This document shows, piece after piece, positions 47,901 to 61,639 of a DNA stretch of 64,000 nucleotides. Numbering within the stretch: the stretch's first letter is position 1; each line of letters starts with the position of its first letter. The position numbers and the translations under genes are program-made. The stretch comes from Circinella umbellata. Lineage: Eukaryota > Mucoromycota > Mucoromycetes > Mucorales > Lichtheimiaceae. Below the pieces are notes generated by a model that saw only the letters and a list, made by a program, of their open reading frames with translations, had not been told where the DNA came from and did not search any database. The DNA lies in the NCBI GenBank assembly GCA_025093555.1, contig JAIWNF010000076.1, positions 62,001 through 126,000 of the forward strand, in the 5' to 3' direction.

Positions 47901-49733
47901 TTTATTTGTTACACAAGATGCATATATTAAATAACAAAAAAAAATATTTTTTCTTTTTAGACTTACATTTTCAGTTGTATGGAAACTCAGTTCTGCTGGC
48001 AAAGTACTTGATACTTGGTTTGGCAAGTCTATCATCAAGTAAGTGTATATTATTATTAATTATGGATAGTTTACTTATAAACTTAAAGGAGGGGGAGGGG
48101 TTTTTATTATGTGTATGGGAGAAAGAGAAAGAGAATCTTAAGATTAACATTATAATATTTATAATTTAGATCTTGTGCAAAATTATCATATGAAGATGCT
48201 CAAAGAGCTATTGATAATCAAGACATGAATTCTATTACTGAAGATGATATTCGTTCGGGTGTAGAACAAGATATTCGTATGCTTTATAATATTACTAGTC
48301 AACTTTACGAATCGCGTCATGTTGTTGGTGGAATGACTCAAGAACGTGATGAATTAGACTTTGTTTTCAATGAACAAGGTGAACCTACATCTATTGGTAT
48401 CAAATCTAAGGAACATACTACCATTATTAAAGAAGAACTTTTGTTACTTGCTAATCAAAGTGTTGCTCAAAAGATTTCAAGTCAATTCCCTGAGCAAGCT
48501 TTATTGCGACGTCACGCACCACCTAACGAACGCAAGATTGTGAGTAATTTCTTTCTTTTTTTTAAAAAAAAAAGTGAAAGGAAAGGGGATGAGGTTAACA
48601 GAAGAAGAAGAATGGAATGTTTATATTTATTTGTTTATTTATTGATATAGCGTGAATTACAAGAATATGCCACCAAATACCTTGGTGTTCCCATCGACAT
48701 TTCATCTGCTAGAGCCATTGAAGAAGCAATTGATTCTATTCAAGATTCTAACTTACGCAAGATCATGTCGGTTATTGTTCTCAAGACCCTTCAACCACCT
48801 AAATATTTCTGTACTGGTACACTGGATATTATGAAATATTCTCATTACGCCCTCAACGTCCCTCTTTTCACCCATTTCACTTCCCCAACACGTCGTTTCT
48901 CGGATATTATTGTTCATCGTCAATTAGAAACTGCTTTGACTGGCGAAAAACGTTTTTATTTGGATCGCGATACTGTTCAAAAATTATCCCAACATACCAA
49001 TGTCAAGAGAGAATCAGCTCTTTATGCTCGCGAACAGAGTCATTTACTGTTCTTGGCTGTTTATTTGAGCAAACGCGGTATTCATAAACCTGATTCATTG
49101 AATGGTGCTGATCTTATTGTTGTACGCAAGGAAGCTGTGGTAGTAGCTGTTTCCGATCATTTCTTTGATGTCATGATTCCTGGTGTTAATTTGGAACGAC
49201 GTATTCATTTAGCTAATTTACCTGTGTGGCGCTCTAACTATGATCAACACAAACGTCAATTGACCATGTTTTGGAAGAAGGGTGTAGATACAACTACTGG
49301 TAAACAACGTCATTGGAGTTTATCTGACGATGAAGATGATGATTTCTTGGATGAAGAAGCATTGTTAGAAGAAATGAGGGATAGTTCTCCTACTTCTACT
49401 TCTACTCCTTCACCTACCAATACGGCCACTACAACTAATAATACAACCACTACTACATCTACACCAATTACAAATGGTAATAATGTTGTTGAACAACAAC
49501 AACAACAAAAAGAAACCAATGACAATACCCAAAATGTTACGATCACCCCCTCCCCTTCGGTATCGAAACGTGCATCAATGCTTCATGCTCGTTTATCTGA
49601 TAGTACAGCATATAGTACCGATCAAGCATCACAAACAATTCAAGCTTTGGATAAGATTCAAATTCTTGTTAGTGTTGAAATGATCAAGACGCCACCTCTT
49701 ATTCGTGTTCTTGGTGTTAATCCATTCGCATAA
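44743..49733 (+). CDS. SSD1: Ssd1-like RNA-binding translational regulator with degenerate RNB domain, 1305 aa
   Basis: Nine exons (44743-44823, 45121-46186, 46283-46826, 46921-47143, 47321-47576, 47666-47882, 47961-48038, 48170-48539, 48651-49733), all phases consistent. The first 400 residues are low-complexity (Q, N, R, S) with three NFGL motifs (residues 93, 175, 245) and HNRRSS at 368-373, which fits the H-x-R-R-x-S site of Cbk1-type kinases. Cold-shock-like domains follow (LFRARQLVRGMLRVNKRN, then DIYVCGSRDRNRALEGDVVA). The RNB domain spans about 640-1110 (YEVGVHVSDVTHFI, HFTSPTRRFSDIIVHRQL). The active-site segment reads FTLENANAEVLDNAFS, where active RNase II/Dis3 enzymes have an Asp cluster ending DLDDA; metal ligands are lost. 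Yeast Ssd1 binds cell-wall mRNAs and represses their translation without nuclease activity; the same role is inferred here. Confidence 0.95.
44941..44968 (+). repeat. (GA)n microsatellite in SSD1 intron 1
   Basis: Fourteen GA units in the 297-nt first intron. This intron is the longest in the gene. Confidence 0.8.
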
Positions 49734-52082
49734 ATTTTGAAGGTGAACAAAACCTTTTTTTATATTCCACAAACACTTTTTTATACAAACCACACCAAAA
49801 CCCTACACCAAAAAAAAAAAAAAAGGAAAAAAAAAAAGAAAACCCAAACTACCTCTTCGAAATTCTAAAGGATTTATATATCTTTTCTTTTTTTCTATCT
49901 TTATATAATTGTCTCCCTCTTCCCCCCAACCTCTTCTTATCTCCATTTTGTAACTTTTTTTTTTATCTTATTTTATTTTTTGTATCAAATTACTTAGTGT
50001 TATTTATCTTTCTTCTTCTGTGCCTCCTTTTTTTTCTTTTTTATTTACAAATTTGTGTTTACCTTTTTTTTTTATTTTTTATTTTTTACAAATTCAATTT
50101 ACAGCACATTACATACAAAAAAAAACACCCCCTCTCAACCCTTTATATATGTCATTCGTGTATTGTATCTTTTCCACTTATTATTATTATCCCCCCCCCC
50201 TTTTTTTTTTAAAAAAAAAACGCACACATACTCACACTCTCACAACACGCACACACATATTTGTTTATCTTTTTCTTGTAAAACTTGAGTATAAAAATAT
50301 ATAAATATATTTTACTTATTATTATTATTATTTACTATTATATATTTTACTGGATTTATTATCTGAAATGTTTTTTTTTTGTTTGGAAATATAATGTTAT
50401 AAGTTATTCACTTTAGATCGAAAACTACTTTGTGATAATACATATTCATTTGTATGTAACCATGACAACAGCTAAAATTTAATAGATTTCATTTCCCCAA
50501 TATATACTTACATAAGCTAGCTGTTATGCAATATTCCGAATGACACCATCATTAGTATACATCGTATATTACTATAATATATTTTTTATATTTTAAAAGA
50601 TACTGTTATCACAGAGATTGATACCATGTTTTATTTAAAGTTGAATAAGATTTTTGTTCAATGTAGTGTTTTCGCACCGATGATCGATTACGTATCATGT
50701 TTATTCAACTTTGAAAAGCATTTTGTTCAAGTACTTTACCTGGATTTTTTCAAAATGTTTTAAAATTTGACAATCATCAAATCCATCTACGTATACTTTG
50801 ATATAAACTATCGAGACATTATATAACTACTAAGATGTTATTTATTTATCATGAAAAAGTAAGGTGATTGAGAACTACAAAGATAAGAGAGCAGGATATT
50901 GACGATGTAAAGTAATTTTGGAGAAACTGAACAAACCAGTAGAGAAAATAGATGAAAAAAATTGTTATCGCTCCCTGAAGCTGTAAATGACATTTGTTAG
51001 CGCTCTTCCTTACTTTAATATATATATAGCCCATATGCCAATTTTTATGAGTATACGACGTATACAATCAAAAATAATCATCTCAATTCTAGTCAAAATA
51101 CGTAGAAAGTTCATATATTACCTCTAATCTGTTTGTATAGCTTAGTTATATGTATAACAGTAGTACGTACCATAGAGATTCATCATCGTCACACCTAGAT
51201 GTAGTTAATAGATTTATATATATATACTTTTAAGATGTCAGTCTGATATAGCAGAATTTGGTATTCTTAATCAGTAGAAATATAATTAAACTCATATACT
51301 TATTTAGGTTTACTTTAAATATTCTAAATAATACGTCAATTATATAATGTACGTAGATGACAAGAATATTTGATCGTTATTAATTATTACCTCATACGTA
51401 TTGTCAATACGTAGAGCACTCAATAATAACCAATCTACTCCAAACCTTTGGAAAAGTTGAAGCATCAAGAACTACCACTCTCTAACTATCTGGTTCATAA
51501 AGAACCATTCATGTAACATGTATGATTATTTCAAACAGCTTTTTTATTAAGTAACACTATGTACTGGAAAATCTTCAGATCTTTGATGATGATAAAGCAT
51601 CTGATAATTTTCGGGAGATCACAGTATAGTAATAGCCACGAACAATTGTCATGGTGTAGCAGTAAAACAAAAATATTTTTTTGCATTAAGTCATGCTGAT
51701 AGAAAATGGTTTATGCTGTAGTCTCCCTTCCTCCGGAATTCGTTTCGGCATGCAGTTTCATTTAGATCATTTTAAAAACTAGTACGTACCTGTATTATTA
51801 TTATAATTAGTACTTGGCAAATCCAGATGTAACAATATAATCTTTATTTATTTAATAAGAAAAATAACGAGGATGAGAATAAAAATGATAAATATTTGGT
51901 TGTATAACCACAAACTTGGAACATTTATTACAATAGAAACAAACAAAAACATGTGGCAAGTTGCATGACTTCCAAAAGCGGTCTTGGAACTAGACAAAAA
52001 AAAAAGAAAGAGAGAGAGAGAGAGAGAGCGAGGGAACTCACCTCTCGTTCCCTTTTTTTTTCTTGAACAATGGTGTTAAACC
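49734..52082. other. Intergenic between SSD1 and FAB1
   Basis: 49734-50300 is the T/C/A-rich 3' flank of SSD1 with long homopolymers. The remainder shows no gene. A purine tract, (AG)n at 52006-52030, ends about 50 bp before the FAB1 start. Confidence 0.55.
52006..52030 (+). repeat. (AG)n tract upstream of FAB1
   Basis: About twelve AG units followed by CGAGGG, 53-77 bp upstream of the FAB1 start codon; a possible promoter element. Confidence 0.6.
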
Positions 52083-55000
52083 ATGAACGACAACGACATT
52101 ACAACCCTAACCAGTTTTAATTTTGACATTCCGGAAGGCGACAATAATGACGACTGGGCTCTTTCCAAAATTTTCACCAAGTTCAAAACTGCAGTTTCTA
52201 GTACTCAAACATCCACGACGCACTCTAACGATCAACATGGTTCGGAAAACTCAACAGAAATTCCAACATCAAGACCAGTAAAAGAAAGTAGGACTAATAC
52301 AACATTCAATGACCAAAATAATGAACGAGGATGGAATTTAAAAAGAAAGCAATCACCACCCACTTCCATTCAATCGAGGCAAATCTATGTTACCTCACCA
52401 ACACCTCCAGCGTCAACATATCGCGAGCCTGTCGGTTTACGCGCACCTTCTTCTACAGCAGTAACTACCATCAATGCTTCGGCAGCATCAACACCATCCC
52501 AAGAAAATTATGTCATCCATAATAATAATAATAATAATAATAGCAGTAACACAAGTGTACCATCATCATCAGTACTACAAGATAGCACTAATATTAATGA
52601 AGATCATCATCGTCATCATCCAGTGACCACATCATCATCGTCATCTATTCTTCAAGGCTCTTTTGCAGACTATTTACCCATATCAAAAACTCAATCAGTA
52701 GATAGTAGTGATGCACAATCCATTTCAACAACCTTTTCTATTTCTACATCACATTCTCTTAGCAGGATTATAGCACGATTACGAGGGCAAAAGTCCGACA
52801 AAGAGTTTTGGATGTCGGATGAGCAGTGCAAGGAGTGTTACAAATGTCGGAAACCTTTTAAATTACTACGAAGACGACATCATTGTCGTATTTGTGGTAA
52901 GAATTCTTTTTTTGGCTTCTATATATTTTTAATATATAAAAGTGTGACACATAATATTTATTTATTTTTTTGGTAAAAAAAAAAGGAATGGAAAAAATTA
53001 ATATTGATTTATTCATTTATTCATAGGACAAATATTTTGTGGAAAATGTGCATCTCATACAATTTCAGGGAAAAGATATAATCAAAAAGGTGAACTACGT
53101 GTATGTAACTTTTGTTATGATGAGCATAATCTCGCAAATAGCAATGATCCATTGCTGATGTCAATAGACCAAGATGTACCCGTACTTGATGTAGTTGATG
53201 ATAATAATGAATCATTAATTCAGCATCCACATCAGCAACAAAAAGAGCAACAACAACAGCAGCAGCAGCATAGTTACCATCAACGGCAAGAAGAGCCAGT
53301 CATTCCATCTCAACTGCCACCTTTAGCAGCGCCAAAAATGCATATACCCACAACAGCAGTAAAATATCCTCATCAAAATGGGCATTTATCTTATGGTGAT
53401 TCAGACGCAACTACTGTCCAACTTGAAATTGAAGCCGTACCTCGTCCTTCAGGCAGTACTACTATAGTTGGTGGTGGGAAGTTATCACGCTCAGGATCTA
53501 TATCTGTTGCTGAAACAGATAAGGATGATGGTGGTTTCAAACGGTTATTGGATGCCGGTACGTCATTACTAAGACGACCACGATCCAATACGTCGACGTC
53601 ATTTATTATGGATGATACTAGTAACAGTAACAACGGTACACCATCCTCACCTTTTTTATTTAACAATAATCACTATGACTATAATACAATGGATCGTGGA
53701 GGGGGTACGCTTGTTGCAGAAAGAGAACTGAGCCCGTTTATGGGTAGTTACAGTTTAGACGATGAAGATGAAGAAAATAGTAATTTGGGATATCAACTCT
53801 ATGATTTATGGAGTCGGCCATCAAGTATGCCCGGAGGTGGAACACGGATGCCATCCAGTGGATCGAATCAGTCTCAAGCTGTAAAACTAAGTGACATCAT
53901 GATATCACGCGACTCATTCGGTAGCGATGACGAAGCTTATGATAGTAGGTTACGAGCCAAACGAACCGAGGAACTACGTGGCCACGTGGGCTCTAATGAA
54001 CGATCTCTTTCTCTTCGTCGACAAAGCATTAGTGGTCAACATCATCATCCAACACGACCTTCCTCACGTTCATCCAATCGACAACAGCAACGTCGAAAGA
54101 CCAATATGCGAATCAACACCACCAATCTACCAAAATCGGACTATGCATTATTACAAAGCGAAGGATGGTCTCCAGCACCCTTTATGTCACCATCATTTGG
54201 TGCTACAGATGATCGTAGTGCTATTAAATCCAGATTTCTAACACCGCGTAATAGACGCATATCAGCACCACCCCCCAATATTGAATTAAGCATTGGTGCA
54301 TTAACGCATGCTCGACGTATGCTTAAACAGTTAATGACTGATCCAAGTTTTGATGAATTTACTCAACAAGCCAAGAATGAATGGGAAGATATTATTACCA
54401 ATTTATTACTCAAGGTAACCGATAATGTTCGACCCGATGTACGTTCTGGTGATGATATGGATATTCGTCATTACATCAAGATCAAAAAAGTACCTGGTGG
54501 TGTTCCATCCGATAGTTTTTATATTAAAGGTGTTATGTGTTCCAAGAATGTTGCGCATAAAAAGATGGTTCGAGATATTGCTCACCCACGTATTCTCATT
54601 TTGTTATTCTCACTCGATTATTCCCGAGTTGAAATGGAAAACCAACTCATGTCTATTGCCCCTGTGATTTCGCAAGAACGTGAGCATATCAGTAAGCTGG
54701 TGGCTCGAATTGTTGCACTTCGACCTTCACTTTTGTTGGTCAAATCAACCGTATCACGACTTGCTTTGGAATATTTATTGGAGGCTAATATACCCGTCAT
54801 TCACAATGTAAAATATAGTGTCATTGAAGCAGTTGCAAGATGTACACGAGCCACTATTGTTCCTTCCGTGGACAAGTTACAATTGGGTAGTTTATCCTTT
54901 GGCCATTGTGGTATGTTTGAAATTAGAACATTGATGCACGAATGGTTACCCAATCGACGCAAGACATATTTGGTTTTTGATGAGTGTCAACCAGATTTGG

Positions 55001-58000
55001 GTGGAACGATTGTGTTGCGTGGTGCACCAAATGAAACGCTACGACTCATAAAAAGATTGATTGATTTTATGGTGTTTATTGTCAACAACCTTAAACTTGA
55101 GACATCATTATTACGCGACTCATTTGCAAAGAATCGTAGTTTAGATCAACAAAAATTAGAAAATGATGATTCTCAGCAACAACAGCAGCAGCAACAAAAA
55201 AATGATAATACATCGCCATCATCATCATCTATTACAACTATGATATCAAAAGATGAAGGCAACGAAAAGGGTACGACAGTTAAAGAAGAAGCAATATCAC
55301 TACCAGCACCGTCATCAACATCGTCAGCATTCCAAGAAACCGATTCAGCATTTGCATCATCTCCGGCAGTAGCATCCACAGAAGCTTCTTCTGTAGATTC
55401 TACTATTAAACGGTACCAAGACACTGTAATTTCAGCATCACAATTTGTTGTGTTTCCTCAACCTTATTTATTAATTTGTCTTAAAGAAACAATGGACAAG
55501 CTTGCTACATTGGACTCTACGAGGAGAATATCGATCGCATCGTCACCTACTAAAATCACATTTGAACAACAACAGCAGCAGCAACAACAACAACGACAAG
55601 CTCCAACTATTGCTGGAAGTATAAACGGAAGTATTGCGACTACATTAGTGGGTACAAATACGAGCACGACGGCAGGAAGTGTTACTGGTGAACATGGATT
55701 ATCGCTCGATGCCGAATATGAACGACTTGTAGCAAAACGAAATCAACTCTTACGTTATTGGAGTACGTATTTACAAGAAAATCCGGATCAACTCAATCCA
55801 CTCTATCATCAAAACATTGTCATATTATACTCAAATGTATGTACGATAACAACGGTACCATGTCAAGGTTCAGAAACCCGAATCTTTGAATATTATTGTG
55901 AACCATCGGATACAACATTAGGCAACTATATTTATGATCTTTGCTGCGATGCTACACAACCTTGTGCCTCCGACATGTGCGAGTTTACAGTGATGGATCA
56001 TTATCGATCTTATGCACATGGAAACGCCCGTATTAATGTGATGATTGAAAACTTTCCATGTCCACAACCTGGTATGTCCGAAAAAATCTTGATGTGGAGC
56101 TATTGCCGAAAATGCGAAAAACCAACACCTGTTATCCCCATGTCCGAAAATACTTGGAACTATTCCTTTGGTAAATTTATCGAAGTGTGTCTATATCAGA
56201 AAGGTGTTCATTGTCGTGCTGATATTTGCCCGCATGATATTGGACTCCATCATGTGCGATATTTTGGTTACCGCGACTTTGCCGTACGATTTCAATATGA
56301 TCAAATTGATTTACTTGAAGTAACCGTACCTCCTATGAAACTATTTATGTTGAGTAAAGTCCATATTGAAATAAAAGAAGCGGATTACAAAAGTTTACGT
56401 ACCAAAATCAACAAATTTTACCAATCTATTACTGAGCGAAACAAGGCATTTCCCTTTGATTTGGTTGATCCAAGAAAGTTGGAGGCATGCAAGGCTGGAT
56501 TACAAGAATTTTCTCAGCGAAGTGATGGTGAAAAGAAACAAGTCTTACAGATTCTTCAGACAGTCTATGCAACAAGTGCACCAAATGATACACTTACCAT
56601 TAATTGGGTTCGACGGATTTTGGATGAACAAATAACTGTTTGGGATCTGGGATATGCAGATTTTGTTAGATATTATTTACAACCTGAAAGAGAATTACGA
56701 AAAATTACAGCCAATCATTTACGAAAAGTTTTTCCACCAGATGTAAGTACTGGAGAAGCTTTTAACGGTGAACGAACCAAACGAGCAGCTGAAGTAACGG
56801 ATCTTCCATTACTTGGCACTGAATTGGATAATGATGACTATTATTTTGATGATGATAATAAAGAAGTGGATTTACATACATTGATTATGCGACCACCTAA
56901 AATGTTACCTCAACTATGCCCTTCGTCGGATGAATCGGAACCAGAAGATGAACCATCTGATATGAAAAGATTACTTTTACGACCTGATATTCGACGACGA
57001 TTTTCTTTAGAATTGATGCGTGAGTTCGATGCCAAGTTCCGTTCTGAAGAAACGATGCGGATGAATGACAAGGATAATAACAATCAAGTTGCTAACAACA
57101 AGGTGAAAACTTCAGAATTACCTGCTGCATCTGCTATTACAGCTACTAGTACGATCACACCATCACGTATACCTGTATTACATTTGGGCCATCAAAACAA
57201 AGCTAAACTTTCACCGCCGCTTTATGATAATGCACCTCCAGCACCACTTCCTCTACGTATCAATAGGCAACGTCCATTTTTTGATGATCCAATTAGTAGT
57301 GGAGGAGGTATGGTTCGACGTAAAACCATCTTACCGGATTATCGTTATAGTTTGTTATTTAATGATTCAAATGCGCCACATCCACAAACAAGTGGAGCAG
57401 CAGGAATTCGTGTTCTACCAACACCACTACCTTTAGGAGGTGGTAGTGGATCAGCAACATCAAAATACCCAACTCGTCCAACCGGTATTGGAACAGCCAA
57501 AACAGATGATCCTCGAAATATGATGCGAAAAAATACTGGAGGAGGATTTACAACGGCATCAACACCATCAGGTTCCTCTCGTAATGATCGACAATTTAGA
57601 TCAAGGCTACCACGTAAAAAGACATTGATGCAAGTATATACTCACGCCAACGATCTAGTACAAGAAAATATGGAAGATGGGTTCCCAGATGAAACCAACA
57701 TGGCAACAACCAATTCAGCGGTATCTGGTATGGCACGTGGATTGAATGATGATACCAAATCTGTTGATTATTTTTCACCTATGGCACCTTATACCAGTCA
57801 TGTAAATCATTCGCAGAAAAATCAATCATTTTTGTCACAACGCTACCATGGAGTTGCGGAGGCAATTACTGGATTTGGAATGGAACTCGAACGTAATCCA
57901 CCACCTGCTGTGGATTTATTAGATCCACCTCCGGTTAGTATTATCGCTGGTGTATCTTCATCTGATATTCGAGTTCATGAAGGACGAGTGAATAAAGAAC

Positions 58001-59757
58001 GTAATGGTGATGAAGATGCGCCGGATGGAATTGAAACGATACGACATCGTACAGAACAAGATGCATCCAAGACACAACCTGAAAAGAGTTCGTTGATGAA
58101 AACCATTACTAACTTTTTGACAGATAGTGGTGTAGCGAATTTATTGCCTCTTGAATATCCTCTGTAAGTTTTTAAATAAATAGAAAAATTAAAAGATTAG
58201 TGCTTTGTTGTATTTTTGACTAACGATGTCTATATTCTAATTTATTATAGACTACCAACGGAACATATATTCCCTGATTCATTTGTAATCATCAGTGAAG
58301 ATAAGCCAAGTACAATCATTGCATACACTCTCAGTTGTGAAGACTATTCGGCGCACATGAAGGGCCAAGACCATGAGAAGACACCTAGTATTGCTGACGA
58401 CAGTAGTACAATTAACTGCAACCCATATTCTTCTGATTATCCACCCAACTTTGCAGTCGAAAGTAGTAGTGAATCTATTACAGATAACATTCAAGAAACA
58501 CTTTTACGTGAAGTCGGTAATCACTTGGGGTTCAATTTCCGTCTCGGTTCTACCAAATTTTTTTGCAAAATATTCTTTGTTGAACAGTTTGATGCATTAC
58601 GGCGTAATTGTGGGATTGAAAATAGCTATATCTTATCACTGGCAAGTTGTGTAAAATGGGATTCTTCTGGTGGTAAATCAGGATCAGCATTTTTAAAAAC
58701 AAGTGACGATCGATTGCTTATGAAGCAAGTATCAAAATTTGAAATGGATGCATTTCTTGTGTTTGCTCCTGCTTATTTTCATTATATGTCTGAAGCATTC
58801 TTTGGTGAGCTACCAACCGTATTGGCGAAAATTTTTGGGTTTTATACCATTGGATATAAAAATTCGGCTAATGGTAAATCCATGCGGATGGATGTTGTTG
58901 TTATGGAAAATTTGTTTTATCAACGTAACGTGAAGAAGGTAAATATACATTTATATATATATATTTATATATATTGAGAAAAGAGGAAAAGAAGGGTTGA
59001 TACAGAATGTATAATTGATTAATGTCGGATTTTTTTTTAGATATTTGATCTGAAAGGATCTATGCGTAATCGACATGTTCAATCTACAGGAAAGCAAGAT
59101 GAAGTTTTGCTTGATGAAAATTTAGTTGAATGTAAGTTTGATTTATTGTTTAACATACAACTAACACTATAGTTCTTTTAACTAACAAAGTATCATTAAT
59201 TATTTGATATAGTAATTTATCAATCACCACTGTTTATACGAGCACATTCAAAAGAAATTCTTCGAAGTTCACTACATAATGATACTCTATTTCTATCAAA
59301 TCACAATGTAATGGACTATTCTCTTCTAGTTGGTATAGATGAAGATCGGCAAGAACTTGTAGTTGGTATAGTTGGTATGTGAATATTAAACATATTATTA
59401 TTTATCTTTTTCCAATTTTTGTTATTTTTTTTATTGTGAACGAATTAGTAAACTCACGCGTCTTAAAAAATAGATTTTATCCGTACTTTTACATGGGATA
59501 AAAAGCTAGAAAGTTGGGTCAAAGAATCTGGTATTTTGGGTGGAGGTGGCAAAGGACCAACTATTGTGTCACCACGACAATATCGAATACGATTTAGAGA
59601 AGCTATGGAACGGTATTTCTTTATGGTTCCTGATGAATGGTCATTAACGCGTCAAGTACGTGCACTAAATGCAGAATTATATCATCATCATTACCACCAA
59701 CAACAGTTTTTGACCGACCAACCATTACGAGATTCACCTCTGGATAATGATTATTAA
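52083..59757 (+). CDS. FAB1: Fab1/PIKfyve phosphatidylinositol-3-phosphate 5-kinase, 2391 aa
   Basis: Six exons (52083-52896, 53027-58163, 58251-58938, 59041-59131, 59213-59374, 59474-59757). A FYVE zinc finger at about residues 241-310 has all the PtdIns3P-binding marks: [17 protein letters not shown] and RVCNFC with eight paired cysteines. A TCP-1/chaperonin-like domain lies at about 730-970 ([19 protein letters not shown]), followed by the Fab1-specific Cys-rich region ([13 protein letters not shown]). The C-terminal PIP kinase has the phosphate-binding [12 protein letters not shown], catalytic DLKGS (D2216), [10 protein letters not shown] (from 2277) and activation segment [14 protein letters not shown]. 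It makes PtdIns(3,5)P2 on endosomes and vacuoles, controlling vacuole size and retrograde traffic. Q-, S- and N-rich inserts separate the domains, and exon 2 is 5.1 kb long with no intron, unlike the neighbouring genes. Confidence 0.97.
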
Positions 59758-61314
59758 AAAGAAATATTTCTTTAATTTGTAAATAGTAATATAGAAAAAT
59801 AACTGGCATATTTTAATAAGGGGGAAACTCTTTTTTTTTTTTTACATTTATATCTTCTATACATTTTTTTTACCAATACCCCTCCCCCTTGAGTTTCCAG
59901 GAAGTTAAATTCAAAGACATCCATTACGTACCTTTATAATTAGCGATTTCTCCTCTCTTTCTCCCCTCTTTCTTTCCTCTCTTCTTTATATTCAACATAT
60001 ACATATAAATATTCTACACCACACTGTATATGCTTATATGTTTTTCTTTCAATCCTTTTTGTTTTGTTGAGACTTTTGTTTTATAGGTATACTGTATTTA
60101 TATCAGACATTTATAAGGTCATATTTCTATAGCAAACATTTACGTACCAAGTCTACATCAATTTCTCACATACCTAGGCAATTAACAAATTTTATTGTTC
60201 AGTTCTCTTTATAGCAAGCCATTACAAAAGATCATTTGTGTCAAAAAATAAATAATGGTACCAACAATAACAAAACATTACTACTCTATGCTATACCACC
60301 ATATCCACAATAACAAACAATTTCTGATAGAAATAAGCGTTTTCATAATCTATTTAAAAATAGGTTTCCAAAACCAACGGGACGAAATACAAGGGACAAT
60401 CAATTCCTAGTTCATCAAAGTAGCAACACAGCATTTGTTTTTCCCGAAGATTTGAGCAGACCTTGTTTTTGCCACGCGAATCCATTCATAATTCCTAAAT
60501 TTTATCTCACGTAGAAAGTGTAGCAAATTCCGTTTCTCTTGCAGAATTGAACCTGACAGTCTTTATTATTACTATATTTCCTTTGTAGATACCTCTCTGC
60601 GCAACAAACATAACACAAATGAGAAATGAGTGAGATAATACACTTCAAAATGACACATAATTCTTAACCTATTTTTTTTAACTAACTTCTAACATATACA
60701 ATTAATTTAGTATTAATTTTATGACTCGGATGAGTAAAGAGTACTTGCTAAATAAATAAAGACGTACCTCTGTAGCCTGTAAAAGTGTATATTCAAAATG
60801 TATCTTTAGGATCTCTATCACTTTACAAGGCTCTTTATGCACCATCAGAAACATGTGTTTCAAATCATTTTTCAAGTGAAGTCAATGATGGCTTTCCATA
60901 TGAATGTTTATACGTATTCGTCAAGCTTCTATTTATACCGTTGCTTGTTGTCCATAATATTCATGGCATACACATACATATCCAAAAGTGTATACTAATA
61001 AACAATTTATCATCGAGGCTTTAGCAATTATTATGTGTATAATATATATTAACAATTATTTTTCAGTCAATCATTATTACCTATCTATATATTACATATT
61101 TTATATATAAAAGAATACTTGACTCGATTATAACTCTTTTTAAATGGATACTTGATGACAATAAATAACATATACAAACATTTGTAATTTTTTATTGGCT
61201 ACCCAAAATAACTGGGCCAAAATTTTTAAAAAAAAAAAAAAAGTTTCCTTAGTTCCACTATAGCAACCTCTTCCCTCTTTATTATTATTATTATTATTTT
61301 TAAATACTTTGAAT
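59758..61314. other. Intergenic between FAB1 and CTK3
   Basis: 3' flank of FAB1 (pyrimidine-rich) and AT-rich DNA without a supported gene. A (TTA)n run at about 61278-61300 lies just before the CTK3 start. Confidence 0.55.
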
Positions 61315-61608
61315 ATGGATCCGTTCGAATGCCGTCTTAACTTTATTGCATTGCTTGAAAAACTAAACGCATCACAACAATCCATTCACAAGGTTGCTCA
61401 CTATGCCGTTCGACATTGTAATTTAGCCGAGGATCTATATAGTTGTTTGTTAGAACAGCTGGATAAGGTAAAATGAACAATTCTCTCTGTTTTATTGACA
61501 TCATACTTGCAAACACATATGACCAATTATCCCAATCTACGATTACCTTCTTCTATATATGTACTACCCAATATTTTTATCTTTCCCCCTTTTTTTTGTT
61601 TCAGAACG

Positions 61609-61639
<31 letters not shown>

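Noticed and set aside
49310..49546. Antisense cysteine/valine-rich frame at the SSD1 3' end
   Set aside because: Complement of (CAA)n and (ACT)n repeats in the coding strand.
53391..55667. Antisense frames of 60-90 residues within FAB1
   Set aside because: Mirror-image shadows of serine, glutamine and acidic repeats in the real coding frame; no independent start or splice context.
60785..61024. 79-residue frame between FAB1 and CTK3
   Set aside because: No domain, no splice support, and composition like that of the AT-rich intergenic DNA.
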